Positions 15,702 to 25,113 of a DNA stretch of 64,000 nucleotides are shown in pieces (positions within the stretch are counted from its first letter, which is position 1; each line of letters starts with the position of its first letter). The translations under genes were made by a program, and so were the position numbers. The stretch lies in assembly GCA_040385645.1 (NCBI GenBank), contig JAZKGZ010000010.1, positions 124,001-188,000 of the forward strand, in the 5' to 3' direction. The notes under the pieces are model-generated. The model did no database searches, was not told where the DNA came from, and saw only the letters and a list, made by a program, of their open reading frames with translations. Origin of the DNA: JANXSS01 sp040385645. GTDB taxonomy: Bacteria > Pseudomonadota > Gammaproteobacteria > Burkholderiales > Burkholderiaceae_D.

Positions 15702-17166
15702 ACATTATGTCGACGGCCTCTGGGTCGTGGGCACCGGGGTGCCACTCACCACGCACGATCCTGCCACTGGCCTTCTCAGTTGGCAAGGTAATGCAGCCGG
15801 TATTGAGCAAATCGACCAAGCCTGCTCGGCAGCGCATTCAGCTTTCGCCAACTGGGCGGCGACCACGCTCGCCCAACGCATCGAATTATGTGAACGGTTT
15901 CAAACACTGGTGACGGTAGACGCCGAAACATTGGCGCAAACCATTACGGCGGAAACCGGCAAGCCTGCCTGGGAAGCGCGTAGCGAAGTTGCATCGATAG
16001 CGGCCAAGATCGGTATTTCCATCCGCGCGCAAGCAACCCGCGCCGGTGTATCGGCTACGCCGGTTGCGGAAGGCACCAGCGTGGTACGACATCGGCCACA
16101 TGGCGTACTGGCAGTGCTGGGGCCTTACAATTTTCCGGGCCACCTGCCGAACGGCCATATCGTGCCGGCACTACTTGCAGGTAACACCGTTGTTTTCAAA
16201 CCCAGCGAATATGCGCCCCGCACCGCGATAGCAATCACACGACTTTGGGAGCGGGCCGGTTTGCCGCACGGCGTGCTCAATTTACTTTATGGTGACCGAG
16301 TAACAGGTCAGTCGCTCGTCGAGCACCTGCAGATCGATGGCGTATTATTTACCGGCAGCCGGCATGTGGGTCTCGATCTGCACCACAAATTTGCCGGCCA
16401 GCCGGAGAAGATGCTGGCGCTGGAAATGGGTGGCAATAACCCGTTGGTGGTTTGGCAGGTGAACAACCTCGATGCTGCGGTACATCACACCGTGATGTCG
16501 GCGTTTATTAGCGCCGGCCAGCGCTGCACCTGCGCTCGCCGCATCATCGTCGAAGACAGTCTTGATGGCGAAACATTCGTTCGCCGCCTGGTCGATGTTG
16601 CCGCCAGGCTTGGCGTCGGAGTCGGCAATACTGCGCACCCAGAGCCATTCATGGGCCCAGTGATCTCCGCTGCAGCAGCCGAGCGGCTACTCGCGGCACA
16701 AGACATGCTGTTGCGCCGAGGCGGCGTTTCCCTGCTGAGGATGCGCCAGCTAGTACCCGAAACCGGGTTACTTTCACCCGGCATCATCGATGTCAGCAAC
16801 GTGCTCGATATTGCCGATGAAGAGTGGTTCGGGCCGCTAATGCAGATTATTCGAGTGCGCGACTTTACCGCGGCGATCGACGCAGCCAATGCCACCAGGT
16901 ACGGGCTTGCGGCTGGCTTGTTGAGCGACGACGAGGCATGCTGGCTGCGCTTCTTGCAAGCCTCCCACGCTGGTGTGGTGAACTGGAACCGGCCCACTAC
17001 TGGTGCGTCCAGCAACGCGCCCTTCGGCGGAATCGGCTACTCGGGCAATCACCGGCCGAGTGCCTTTTATGCGGCCGATTATTGCGCTCACCCGGTCGCC
17101 AGTGTCGAAGCGACCGCTCTGGAAATGCCCACACATCTGGCACCTGGCCTGTCGTTCGCATCATGA
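15682..17166 (+). CDS. astD: N-succinylglutamate 5-semialdehyde dehydrogenase
   Basis: The protein has 494 residues and is of the aldehyde dehydrogenase superfamily. It oxidises succinylglutamate semialdehyde with NAD. Motifs include FKPSEYAPRTA (cofactor site), FTGSRHVG, the catalytic glutamate in LEMGGNNPLVV and the catalytic cysteine in SAGQRCTCARRI. The start is GTG at 15682 (a second GTG at 15688 is possible), inside the astA end. Its TGA overlaps the astB ATG. The operon order A-D-B-E is the one common in proteobacteria. Confidence 0.92.
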   Translation: MRVHTLEHYVDGLWVVGTGVPLTTHDPATGLLSWQGNAAGIEQIDQACSAAHSAFANWAATTLAQRIELCERFQTLVTVDAETLAQTITAETGKPAWEARSEVASIAAKIGISIRAQATRAGVSATPVAEGTSVVRHRPHGVLAVLGPYNFPGHLPNGHIVPALLAGNTVVFKPSEYAPRTAIAITRLWERAGLPHGVLNLLYGDRVTGQSLVEHLQIDGVLFTGSRHVGLDLHHKFAGQPEKMLALEMGGNNPLVVWQVNNLDAAVHHTVMSAFISAGQRCTCARRIIVEDSLDGETFVRRLVDVAARLGVGVGNTAHPEPFMGPVISAAAAERLLAAQDMLLRRGGVSLLRMRQLVPETGLLSPGIIDVSNVLDIADEEWFGPLMQIIRVRDFTAAIDAANATRYGLAAGLLSDDEACWLRFLQASHAGVVNWNRPTTGASSNAPFGGIGYSGNHRPSAFYAADYCAHPVASVEATALEMPTHLAPGLSFAS

Positions 17167-18518
17167 CGGCGCGCGAAGTCAATTTCGATGGTCTGGTCGG
17201 CCCATCGCATAATTATGCAGGCCTGTCGTTCGGTAACGTGGCATCGTCGGCGCATGCCGGCCATGTTGCCAACCCACGCGCTGCAGCATTGCAGGGTTTG
17301 GCGAAAATGCAGGCATTGGCAAAGCGCGGATTCATACAGGCGGTGTTGCCGCCGCAGATGCGGCCGGACTTTTCCTTATTGCGTAACCTTGGTTTCACCG
17401 GTACGCCTGCTGCGATACTTGCCGCTGCATCACGCACCGCACCGCGGTTGCTCGCAGCAGCATGGTCGGCCTCGCCGATGTGGGCTGCCAATGCAGCAAC
17501 TGTCAGCCCGGCGGCCGATACCGCGGATGGACGCACGCATTTCTCTGTCGCCAATCTGCAAAGTAACCTGCATCGTTCGCGCGAGCCGATACAGACGCAG
17601 CGTTTCCTGCAAGCCGTATTCCACGACGATACCTGCTTCATGGTGCATCCGCCGCTGCCGGGAACCCCGGCACTCGCCGACGAGGGGGCGGCAAATCACG
17701 GCCGGCTCTGCGCTACACATGGCGAGGCGGGTATAGAGCTATTCGTGCATGGACGTGCCTATTTCGACCAGACGATGGCGCAGCCGCATCGTTTTCCAGC
17801 CCGACAAACGTGCGAAGCCGGACAAGCCATCGCCCGGCGTCATGGCCTCGTACCGCAGCGCACGGTGCACTTGCAACAAAATCCGTACGTCATCGATCAG
17901 GGTGCATTTCATAACGATGTCGTCGCCGTTGCCAATAACACCGTATTGTTTTATCACGAAGCGGCGTTTGCCGACGAGGCATCCAGCATCGCTGCACTTC
18001 ATGCTGCGTTGGCCACAACCGACGTTGCCACAACGTTTCAGCCGATTCGGGTTGCGGCCGCGGCGGTTCCACTCGCCGACGCCATTGGGACTTATCTGTT
18101 TAACAGCCAATTGCTGACCCGCGCCGACGGCGGCATGTTGTTGGTAACGCCTTTGGAATGCCAGGAAAATCCGGTGGTGACGCGCTATCTCGAACAAATG
18201 TTGGCCAGTGGCGGGCCGGTGGACGAAATACTGCCATTCGATCTGCGTCAAAGCATGCGTAACGGTGGTGGCCCGGCGTGCCTGCGCCTGCGAGTCGTGC
18301 TGACCGAGGCACAATTACGAACGATGCATCAAGGCGTGTTACTAACGCAGCGCCTGTACGACGCTTTGGTAGTGTGGATCGGTTGTCATTATCGGGATCG
18401 TCTGGCACCAGCCGATTTGACCGACCCAACGCTGGTGACTGAAACATGCGTGGCCCTCGAAGAATTGAGCGTCATACTCGATTTGCCCGGGCTGTACGAT
18501 ATAGACCGGAACGATTGA
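17163..18518 (+). CDS. astB: N-succinylarginine dihydrolase
   Basis: The protein has 451 residues (E. coli AstB has 447). It hydrolyses succinylarginine to succinylornithine, releasing carbon dioxide and two ammonia. It opens with the family signature VNFDGLVGPSHNYAGLS. The catalytic histidine lies in the GAFHNDVVAVANN block and the catalytic cysteine in the NGGGPACLRLRV block near the C-terminus. It starts at the ATG overlapping the astD stop (ATGA) and ends in TGATG shared with astE. The longer frame from 16824 is a reading through astD in another phase. Confidence 0.92.
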   Translation: MTAREVNFDGLVGPSHNYAGLSFGNVASSAHAGHVANPRAAALQGLAKMQALAKRGFIQAVLPPQMRPDFSLLRNLGFTGTPAAILAAASRTAPRLLAAAWSASPMWAANAATVSPAADTADGRTHFSVANLQSNLHRSREPIQTQRFLQAVFHDDTCFMVHPPLPGTPALADEGAANHGRLCATHGEAGIELFVHGRAYFDQTMAQPHRFPARQTCEAGQAIARRHGLVPQRTVHLQQNPYVIDQGAFHNDVVAVANNTVLFYHEAAFADEASSIAALHAALATTDVATTFQPIRVAAAAVPLADAIGTYLFNSQLLTRADGGMLLVTPLECQENPVVTRYLEQMLASGGPVDEILPFDLRQSMRNGGGPACLRLRVVLTEAQLRTMHQGVLLTQRLYDALVVWIGCHYRDRLAPADLTDPTLVTETCVALEELSVILDLPGLYDIDRND

Positions 18519-19609
18519 TGAGTTTGCCTGCGTTCCAGCCGGTCGCTTTATCTTGTCTGATGCGTGGCGATTTAGCGGAACTGGCAACGCATTGGCAGCG
18601 CAGAGGCCATGTCGCTTATTTACCCGAGCCTGGCATGCTGCAGCTATGTGCTGCGGCGTCGACCGACGACAGGCTATTGATTTCTGTAGGTGTGCACGGC
18701 AATGAGCGACTGCCGATCGAAATGTTGGCACCTGTAATTGACACCTTGTTAAAGACACCGCAGGCGTTGAGGGTAAATTTGCTGCTGATCGTCGGCAATC
18801 CAGAGGCTCTGACAATCAACAAACGTTTTGTCGATATCGATTTGAACCGGCTTTTTGGTCGTCCAACTCGTACCGAGAAGATTGTTCGCGATCAAATCGG
18901 GAACGATGGTGATAGAAATAGCGAGGGCGGCACTGAAGACACCCGCAAACTCGCAGAAACGGCGCGGGCTGCGGCGATCATGCGCGTAACCACGGATTTT
19001 TTTGAAACCGAAGGCGCATTTAAATGGCATCTCGATCTGCATTCGACGATTCGACCGTCTCTGCACCCACGCTTTGCCATCGTTCCGGCGTTGCCGGACG
19101 ACCTGGCGCAGCAGCCATTGACGGCCTGGCTAGGTAGAGCAGGTATGCAAGCCATCGTTTTTAACAATTTACCGTCCGCCACCTTTAGCGCGTTCACCTC
19201 TCAGGAATGCGATGCCTTGAGCTGTACGGTCGAATTAGGCCAGGTCGGCGCGTCACCGACGCGCGAGATGGCGTCGCTATCGCAAACGCAGCAGGCCCTC
19301 GAACAATTGCTGCATGCGATGCCGCTTGGGGCTGATGCAAGATCAAATTTTCCGATTGTTACGGCTTCTGGCTCGACGGTACCAGAGTTATATTGTGTCG
19401 CCCGTGAAGTAATTAAACGGGATGAAAGTTTTGTGTTGCATCTGCCGTCAGCAGCGCCGAATTTTAGTTCCATCGCGGCGAACACAGCTTTTGCAAGTAG
19501 CGGGGCAACGACCGTCAATTCGGGGCCGGCAACCGAGTATGTATTGTTTCCCAATCCCGATGTAAAAATAGGACAGCGTGCGGCCTTGATGATAGTGGTG
19601 GTTAATTAA
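18518..19609 (+). CDS. astE: Succinylglutamate desuccinylase
   Basis: The protein has 363 residues (E. coli AstE 322), a zinc carboxypeptidase-like enzyme that releases glutamate and succinate in the last AST step. The zinc ligands are in VGVHGNERLPIEM (H-x-x-E) near residue 58-66 and the later HLDLHSTIR. CTVELGQVG near residue 235 carries the expected catalytic glutamate. It is coupled to astB through TGATG. No aminotransferase gene (astC) is in the operon; a general argD/astC elsewhere presumably supplies it. An insertion of about 40 residues around 125-160 explains the extra length. Confidence 0.9.
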   Translation: MSLPAFQPVALSCLMRGDLAELATHWQRRGHVAYLPEPGMLQLCAAASTDDRLLISVGVHGNERLPIEMLAPVIDTLLKTPQALRVNLLLIVGNPEALTINKRFVDIDLNRLFGRPTRTEKIVRDQIGNDGDRNSEGGTEDTRKLAETARAAAIMRVTTDFFETEGAFKWHLDLHSTIRPSLHPRFAIVPALPDDLAQQPLTAWLGRAGMQAIVFNNLPSATFSAFTSQECDALSCTVELGQVGASPTREMASLSQTQQALEQLLHAMPLGADARSNFPIVTASGSTVPELYCVAREVIKRDESFVLHLPSAAPNFSSIAANTAFASSGATTVNSGPATEYVLFPNPDVKIGQRAALMIVVVN

Positions 19610-19617
19610 TCAGCGCC

Positions 19618-21132
19618 CTAGTCAGCTGTAGCCGGCGCACTGATCAAGCATTTCAACGCATCGAAATCCACAGGCTTGACCATATGGTGATCGAACCCGG
19701 CTTCCGCAGCTTTGCGACGCGCCTCGAGTTGTCCCCAGCCTGTCAAAGCAACGATCTTTATGTGCTCGGCTCCCGGCTGTGCACGAATCCGCCGGACCGT
19801 ATCGTAGCCATCGATGCCGGGCATACCGAGATCCATGACGATAACGTTCGGAATCTGTTGCTGGACTGCTGCGATTGCACCGAACCCGTCGTAAGCGGTC
19901 GCAACCTCGAATTCTTCGATCTCAAACAATGCCTGCAACATATTGGCGGCGTCGCGGTTGTCGTCGACGACCAATACCGTCGGACGCCCGCCGGATGGCG
20001 TTGCCGCGTGTAGTTGCTCTCTTTGTACCGATCTATTGTCGCGCCCGCCGACCACGATCGGTAAGGTCACGAAAAATTCACTACCCATCCCCTCACCGGC
20101 GCTTTCCACGCGTATCGAGCCACCATGCATCTCGGTGAATCTTTTCGACAAATTCAACCCGATGCCCAAGCCGCTCGTGACCGGACCAACCGACGGTTTT
20201 TCTTGCGAAAACAAATCAAAAATGGTGTCAAAGGATTCTGGGGCGATACCGATGCCGGAGTCCTTGACTGCAAACGTGATGCTGCCGCCGTCGATCTTTG
20301 CGGAAAGCCGAATATTGCCTTGATGCGGCGTGAACTTCACGGCATTGAATACGATGTTGGCGATCACCTGTATCAACCGGGCATAATCGGCATGCAGTAA
20401 TACGCCTTGCTCTGGCAACTGGGCGTCGATGGTGAGCATCTTGTCGTGCGCCACGCAACCCGCCAATTCAAGCACGTGCTCCACCAATGAAGCCAGGGTG
20501 AAGGTTTCGGGCTGTAACACGACCTTGCCGTTCGTAATACGTGCCACATCGAGCAAATCGTCCACCAGCCTGGTCAGATGCGTGACCTGCCGCTCGACGA
20601 CACCTCTGACCTTTGCTACGCCTGGTACATCCGGATACAGATGTTTGAGAATGCCCATCGAATTACGAATCGGTGCCAGCGGGTTACGTAATTCATGCCC
20701 CAAGCTGGCGAGAAATTCATCTTTTCTACGGCTGGCTTCGCGCACCAGAAATTGTTTTTGGCGGGCGCGCAGGGCAGAGCGCAATGCACTCACCAGCGTC
20801 GGAGTACGCACAGGCCTTTCCAACAGCGTCACATTGCCAAGACGGTCTAGTGCCGGCGCGAGGGCCGGAGCGTCTACACCATGGCGTGTCAGCACCAGAA
20901 TGGGAATATCGGACCAGGACGGTTGTTGGTCTACGAACTCTGCCAAAAGCGGCATCGCACCCGCGAGCGCTTCTTCGACAATCAGCACTGCACCAGCACC
21001 GCTTTCCAAATGGAGGATCAGCTCTTTTACGCTTTTGCAGGCATGGCAAGCGATTCCGGCCGTGCCCAGAACACCTACAGCAAGTTCAGCGTCGCGCCCG
21101 GTCGGCGCATGAATAAGAATCGACTCGTGCAT
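19618..21132 (-). CDS. Hybrid histidine kinase with degenerate N-terminal receiver and C-terminal receiver
   Basis: The protein has 504 residues and is soluble. Residues of about 1-115 are receiver-like, but the phosphoacceptor strand reads VLIVEEAL without aspartate. A histidine kinase core follows, with the H-box GHELRNPLAPIRN (His at about 146), the N-box NIVFNAVKFTP and glycine boxes. The C-terminal receiver (about 385-500) has VVDDNRDAANML and the acceptor in VMDLGMPG (Asp at about 434). Its start lies four bases after the stop of the KaiC-like gene, so the two are one transcription unit and probably one signalling pathway. No output domain is present. Confidence 0.88.
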   Translation of the reverse strand: MHESILIHAPTGRDAELAVGVLGTAGIACHACKSVKELILHLESGAGAVLIVEEALAGAMPLLAEFVDQQPSWSDIPILVLTRHGVDAPALAPALDRLGNVTLLERPVRTPTLVSALRSALRARQKQFLVREASRRKDEFLASLGHELRNPLAPIRNSMGILKHLYPDVPGVAKVRGVVERQVTHLTRLVDDLLDVARITNGKVVLQPETFTLASLVEHVLELAGCVAHDKMLTIDAQLPEQGVLLHADYARLIQVIANIVFNAVKFTPHQGNIRLSAKIDGGSITFAVKDSGIGIAPESFDTIFDLFSQEKPSVGPVTSGLGIGLNLSKRFTEMHGGSIRVESAGEGMGSEFFVTLPIVVGGRDNRSVQREQLHAATPSGGRPTVLVVDDNRDAANMLQALFEIEEFEVATAYDGFGAIAAVQQQIPNVIVMDLGMPGIDGYDTVRRIRAQPGAEHIKIVALTGWGQLEARRKAAEAGFDHHMVKPVDFDALKCLISAPATAD

Positions 21133-21136
21133 AAGA

Positions 21137-22651
21137 TTAAGGCGGTGGCACTGCGATCGGCAGCGATGGCGACATACTCGGCACGCCGGTCAGAATTCCA
21201 TGAAAACCCTTCAGCACCTCGCCGACATGGATGCCCTCGCTATTGAGCGTATAGCTGCGAATCGTGCGTTCATGAGTACTGCCACGTTTTTTGAATACCG
21301 ATATAGCCTGCCTGATCTCGCCATCCAATTCGTAATAGCGCAGCATGATTACATTGTCGGCGATATAGCTTGCATCGACGGAGGTCGTCATCTGTCCACC
21401 CAGCATGCCCTGCTGAATGCCAACCACGATCGTTACTACTCCCATCTGTCCGAGGTGGGTTAGCAGCTCGTGCAGATGCGTGGTCAGGAAACGCTCGTCC
21501 GGCATTGCATTGAGATAGCCATTCAAGCTATCGATCACCACTACCTTAGCGCCGGCGCTGGCCGCCCTGCACACAGCATGCGTAAATTCTCCCGGTGCCA
21601 ATTCGGCAGGGTCGATCTGCTGGATGGTCAGTAGTCCGGCCTCGATCGCAGCCGGCAAATTCATATCCAAGCCTTTTGAGCGATTGAGGAGGTTATTCGT
21701 CGCCTCTTCGAACAAGAACATCGCTGCCGACTCGCCGCGTTTGGTGGCGGCATTGACGAATTGTGCGGCGAGCGAAGATTTGCCGGTACCCGGGGGGCCG
21801 GCGATGAGCGTACTGGTGCCTTCTTCCAATCCGCCACCCAGCATATGATCGAGCGTCGGTAAGCCGCTTTCCAATTGCAGGCTAGGACGCAACGTGCGCG
21901 TACTGGCAGCAATCAGGCGTGGAAATACCCGTATCCCACCTGTGGCAATTTGATAATCGTGTTTGCCGCCGCGATACGCCACACCCCGATATTTCACCAC
22001 GCGAATTTTGCGACGCTCCATACCGTAGTTCAAGGTCGTCAATTCAAGTGAGATCACACCGTGTGCCACGCTGCGCACGGCAAGGTCGCCGTTGGGCGTG
22101 CTGCAATCGTCGAGCAACAATACCGTACAGGCGCGCGTGGAAAAATACTGCTTTAGCCCGAGTACCTGACGTCTGTAGCGCAAAGGGTTTTGCGCCAACA
22201 ACTGTAATTCGGAGAGTGAATCGATCACGATCCTGCTGGGTTTATAGCGTTCGACCACATCTAAGATTTGTTTGGTCGTCGATCCCATCTCCACTTCCGA
22301 GGGATGAAACATGGTGTACTGCTGATCGTCGGAAAGAATGTCTTCGCTGGGAATGATTTCGTGTAGGTGCACACCTTCCATGTTCCAGCCATGTGAGCTT
22401 GCCACGGCACGAAGCTCGACGCTGGTTTCCGCGAGAGTAATATAGACCACCGTTTCGTTTAGCCGCGCACCCTCGTTGAGAAACTGCATGGCAAACGTCG
22501 TTTTACCGGTACCAGGTTCACCTTCCAACAAGTAAAGACGATCCCGCGTCAAGCCGCCGGAAAGCACTTCGTCTAACCCGGGTACACCGGTGCTTAAAAA
22601 AGAGGTAGTAACGGTATTTCGCTCGGTAGAGATATTTAGTTTTGTCATCAA
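21137..22651 (-). CDS. KaiC-like double-domain RecA-fold ATPase
   Basis: The protein has 504 residues with two KaiC-type domains. The first has Walker A GEPGTGKTT near residue 42-50 and a Walker B-like IVIDSLSELQ. The second has GPPGTGKSS near residue 287-295 and VVVIDSLNGYL. The C-terminal region keeps the KaiC order: SVDASYIAD, where KaiC has its Ser-Thr phosphorylation pair (here Ser-Tyr), then ISVFKKRGSTHE-x-x-IR. Outside cyanobacteria such proteins have no KaiA or KaiB and usually work with a histidine kinase in stress or lifestyle signalling; the kinase gene follows immediately. Clock function should not be assumed. Confidence 0.88.
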   Translation of the reverse strand: MMTKLNISTERNTVTTSFLSTGVPGLDEVLSGGLTRDRLYLLEGEPGTGKTTFAMQFLNEGARLNETVVYITLAETSVELRAVASSHGWNMEGVHLHEIIPSEDILSDDQQYTMFHPSEVEMGSTTKQILDVVERYKPSRIVIDSLSELQLLAQNPLRYRRQVLGLKQYFSTRACTVLLLDDCSTPNGDLAVRSVAHGVISLELTTLNYGMERRKIRVVKYRGVAYRGGKHDYQIATGGIRVFPRLIAASTRTLRPSLQLESGLPTLDHMLGGGLEEGTSTLIAGPPGTGKSSLAAQFVNAATKRGESAAMFLFEEATNNLLNRSKGLDMNLPAAIEAGLLTIQQIDPAELAPGEFTHAVCRAASAGAKVVVIDSLNGYLNAMPDERFLTTHLHELLTHLGQMGVVTIVVGIQQGMLGGQMTTSVDASYIADNVIMLRYYELDGEIRQAISVFKKRGSTHERTIRSYTLNSEGIHVGEVLKGFHGILTGVPSMSPSLPIAVPPP

Positions 22652-22802
22652 TTGTTCGCAGTAAGCTATGACGTATTGGATAATTTGCCCAAAGGCCTAA
22701 CGTTGCCTGAATTTAAGTCTTCCAATGAAAAATTTCCGTTCGCCAGCACGCATTTGCCATAGTTGACCACCCGTGATTTAAGTCCGCTAGCGCACAGACC
22801 CT

Positions 22803-22816
22803 CCCGCACAGGCGGG
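22803..22816. other. Small GC hairpin in the leader of the 150-residue exported protein gene
   Basis: CCCGC-ACAG-GCGGG forms a stable stem of five pairs, 30 bases upstream of the start at 22847. There is no U-run. It could be a leader structure. Confidence 0.3.
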
Positions 22817-22846
22817 ATAGCCTCGAAATTTGACTAGGGGAAAACC

Positions 22847-23299
22847 ATGTTCAATCGTTGGAACGCCGTGAATTTCGCATCGTATGCGTTGCCAGCTGCA
22901 TTATTGCTGGGATCCGCCAGTAGCTTGCTCACGGCCGATGCGGCGGCGCAGGGTGCAGACTCGCCGGCCGTGACGTCGGCACAATCCGACGTTGCGCGCG
23001 CCTGCGCTCCTGGAGCAACCACCGTCGACCGTGCAACCTGCCTGAAAGAAGCTGCCGCCGCCAAGGGCGAGGCGAAACGTGGTCAGCTGACATCGCCGGA
23101 TGCGGCATATGATGCAAACGCCCTGCGGCGTTGCGAGGTTCTCCCGGAACCGGACAAGCAGCAGTGTCAATTGCGCGTTCGAGGTGCAGGTAGTACCGAC
23201 GGCAGCGTTGGCGGTGGCGGCTTGATTCGCGAAATACGCACGCGCGTTCCCGACACCACCTCACCGGCATCGCCGAGCAGCGACGGTACCGCAAAATAA
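22847..23299 (+). CDS. Exported hypothetical protein, 150 residues
   Basis: A hydrophobic segment (about 13-28, PAALLLGSASSLL) followed by ADAAAQ looks like a signal peptide cleaved by signal peptidase I, so the product is likely periplasmic. The mature part has paired cysteines (VARACAPG, DRATCLKEA, RRCEVLPEPDKQQCQLR), suggesting disulfides, then a glycine-rich and Thr/Ser/Pro-rich tail. AGGGGAA precedes the start. It is followed 24 bases on by pssA. I do not recognise a family. Confidence 0.6.
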   Translation: MFNRWNAVNFASYALPAALLLGSASSLLTADAAAQGADSPAVTSAQSDVARACAPGATTVDRATCLKEAAAAKGEAKRGQLTSPDAAYDANALRRCEVLPEPDKQQCQLRVRGAGSTDGSVGGGGLIREIRTRVPDTTSPASPSSDGTAK

Positions 23300-23323
23300 T
23301 CCTCTCTTCAGGAACTAGCCCGC

Positions 23324-23956
23324 ATGCCGCAACCCGATAGTACTTCACGCCATTTTTCGATGATCCGCGGCTTTCATCTCGCGGATTTTCTTACGCTGGG
23401 TAATGCTGCTTGCGGCGTCGCTGGGATATTTTTGGCCATGCGTTTCATGGTGAGCCAGGCTTTTATCGACTTCATTCTCGCTGCGGCAATGGCACCGGCA
23501 GCATTTATTTTCGATGTATTCGATGGTAAAGTCGCACGGTGGCGGCAGCAGCATTCGGCGCTCGGGCGCGAATTGGATTCTCTGGCAGATGTCATTTCTT
23601 TCGGCGTGGCACCTGCGGCCTTAGGATTCGCCGCTGGCCTACAGTCGGGCCTGGATTGTCTCGTACTGATTTATTTCGTGTGCTGCGGTGTCAGCAGATT
23701 GGCACGGTTCAACGTTACCGCCGAAAGCATGGCCGACGAGGGTGGCAAGGTACGATACTTTGAAGGCACGCCGATTCCCACCAGCGTATTATTAACTGCG
23801 TTTCTGGCATGGGCAGCGTGGCATGATCGGATCGGGATGCAGCTTTACGGTGGTGCCTGGATGCTCGGCCCGTTGGTATTGCATCCGGTGTCGCTGCTGT
23901 TCCTAGTATCGGGTACGCTCATGATCAGCAAAACCGTCCATGTCCCAAAATTTTAG
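23324..23956 (+). CDS. pssA: CDP-diacylglycerol-serine O-phosphatidyltransferase, membrane type
   Basis: The protein has 210 residues and several membrane helices. It carries the CDP-alcohol phosphatidyltransferase signature D-x2-DG-x2-AR-x8-G-x3-D-x3-D, read as DVFDGKVAR then LGRELDSLAD at about residues 65-88. It makes phosphatidylserine, the precursor of phosphatidylethanolamine, at the inner membrane. RFNVTAES and GTPIPTS further on are typical of the Bacillus-like PssA group. Other CDP-alcohol enzymes are possible, but the GTPIPTS stretch favours PssA. The next gene overlaps its end by 17 bases. Confidence 0.85.
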   Translation: MPQPDSTSRHFSMIRGFHLADFLTLGNAACGVAGIFLAMRFMVSQAFIDFILAAAMAPAAFIFDVFDGKVARWRQQHSALGRELDSLADVISFGVAPAALGFAAGLQSGLDCLVLIYFVCCGVSRLARFNVTAESMADEGGKVRYFEGTPIPTSVLLTAFLAWAAWHDRIGMQLYGGAWMLGPLVLHPVSLLFLVSGTLMISKTVHVPKF

Positions 23957-24407
23957 TCATTCGAACGTCAATCATCAAGATTCTGATCGTCATGACTCGG
24001 ATCGCCAGGATTTTGAGACGGACCTCTCAGAGCAATCTTGGACCGATCTCGCGACCATTGCCGATGTAGAAAACTGGATCGCGCAGCACGACCGGACGCT
24101 TCAGCAATTAGCCGGCCGATCGCCTTCGTCCGGGCATGGTGTGCGCCTGACGTTGACGGCAGGCGGCGTACTCCATCTTTATACAAACGGTGATGGCGAT
24201 ATCATTCTGGATCTCGAGACCGAAGCCGCATGGATTATCCCAGTCATTGTCGCAGCCACCCGGTTGCCGGTACCGGTTTCCAGACGATGGGTGTTGCCGG
24301 GTGATGTGATGACTCAATTGATCTTTGGCTTGAATCCGTTGATTGCTTCTTCCCAGCCGGTTATGAATCATCGCAATGGCAGCAATTACCGGCCTGGTAT
24401 GCGATAG
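23940..24407 (+). CDS. Hypothetical protein, 155 residues
   Basis: The start lies inside the end of pssA. The N-terminus is rich in Asp, His, Ser and Gln and likely disordered. The rest contains a strand pair (GVRLTLTAGGVLHLYTNGDGDIILDL) and a hydrophobic segment (AAWIIPVIVAATRLPVPV) that may be a membrane-associated or buried helix. There is no known motif. Its position between pssA and msrA and the overlap suggest it belongs to the same transcript. Confidence 0.5.
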   Translation: MSQNFSHSNVNHQDSDRHDSDRQDFETDLSEQSWTDLATIADVENWIAQHDRTLQQLAGRSPSSGHGVRLTLTAGGVLHLYTNGDGDIILDLETEAAWIIPVIVAATRLPVPVSRRWVLPGDVMTQLIFGLNPLIASSQPVMNHRNGSNYRPGMR

Positions 24408-24438
24408 GCATATCAATTCGAACACTTAGGAGCCAAAC

Positions 24439-25104
24439 ATGCTGGAAAAATTCTTGTCCGGAATCGGCGCATTCAAACAGCGCCTGCCGCGCGCCGAAGA
24501 TGCGTTACCAGGTCGTACGACGCCGATGGTGATCGAGAATCGGCATCATGTGCACGGCCGGCCGATCGCTGGCGATTTCGGCGGACTGCCACACATCCAG
24601 TTCGCGATGGGATGCTTCTGGGGCGTGGAACGTTTGTTTTGGCAATTGCCGGGCGTTGTTACGACTGCCGTCGGTTATGCAGGCGGTCCGACACCCAACC
24701 CGACTTATCGGGAGGTGTGTTCCGGCCAGACCGGCCATACCGAAGCGGTACTGGTGGTCTACGACCCCTCTGAATGCACCGTCGAGACACTGCTGAAAAC
24801 GTTTTGGGAAAACCACGACCCGACACAGGGTATGCGCCAAGGTAATGACACCGGTACGCAATACCGGTCGGCGATTTACTGTTCGACGCAGGAGCAATTC
24901 CAGCTGGCGCAATCGAGTGCGGCAGTTTTTCAAGAGCGGTTGAATGCACAGCGCTTCGGGCCGATTACAACCGAAATTTTGTTTCCCGAGCCGGTTTTTT
25001 ATTACGCGGAAACCGAACATCAACAGTACTTGTCGAAAAACCCTGGCGGTTACTGCAACCTGGCGGGCACAGGCGTCGGTTGCCCGATCGGTGTCGTTGC
25101 TTAA
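24439..25104 (+). CDS. msrA: Peptide methionine sulfoxide reductase A
   Basis: The protein has 221 residues. It reduces the S-form of methionine sulfoxide in proteins using thioredoxin. The active-site motif GCFWG is at about residue 56-60, followed by GYAGG and the HTEAV-type block ([11 protein letters not shown]), and the C-terminal part has HQQYLSKNP. The N-terminal extension before the catalytic core (about 50 residues) is as in E. coli MsrA. AGGAG precedes the start. The HAD gene follows nine bases after its stop. Confidence 0.93.
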   Translation: MLEKFLSGIGAFKQRLPRAEDALPGRTTPMVIENRHHVHGRPIAGDFGGLPHIQFAMGCFWGVERLFWQLPGVVTTAVGYAGGPTPNPTYREVCSGQTGHTEAVLVVYDPSECTVETLLKTFWENHDPTQGMRQGNDTGTQYRSAIYCSTQEQFQLAQSSAAVFQERLNAQRFGPITTEILFPEPVFYYAETEHQQYLSKNPGGYCNLAGTGVGCPIGVVA

Positions 25105-25113
25105 CCCTCGAAC

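Noticed and set aside
16824..17162. N-terminal extension of astB inside astD
   Set aside because: The extension reads through astD in another phase; AstB homologues start at the ATG at 17163, which overlaps the astD stop.
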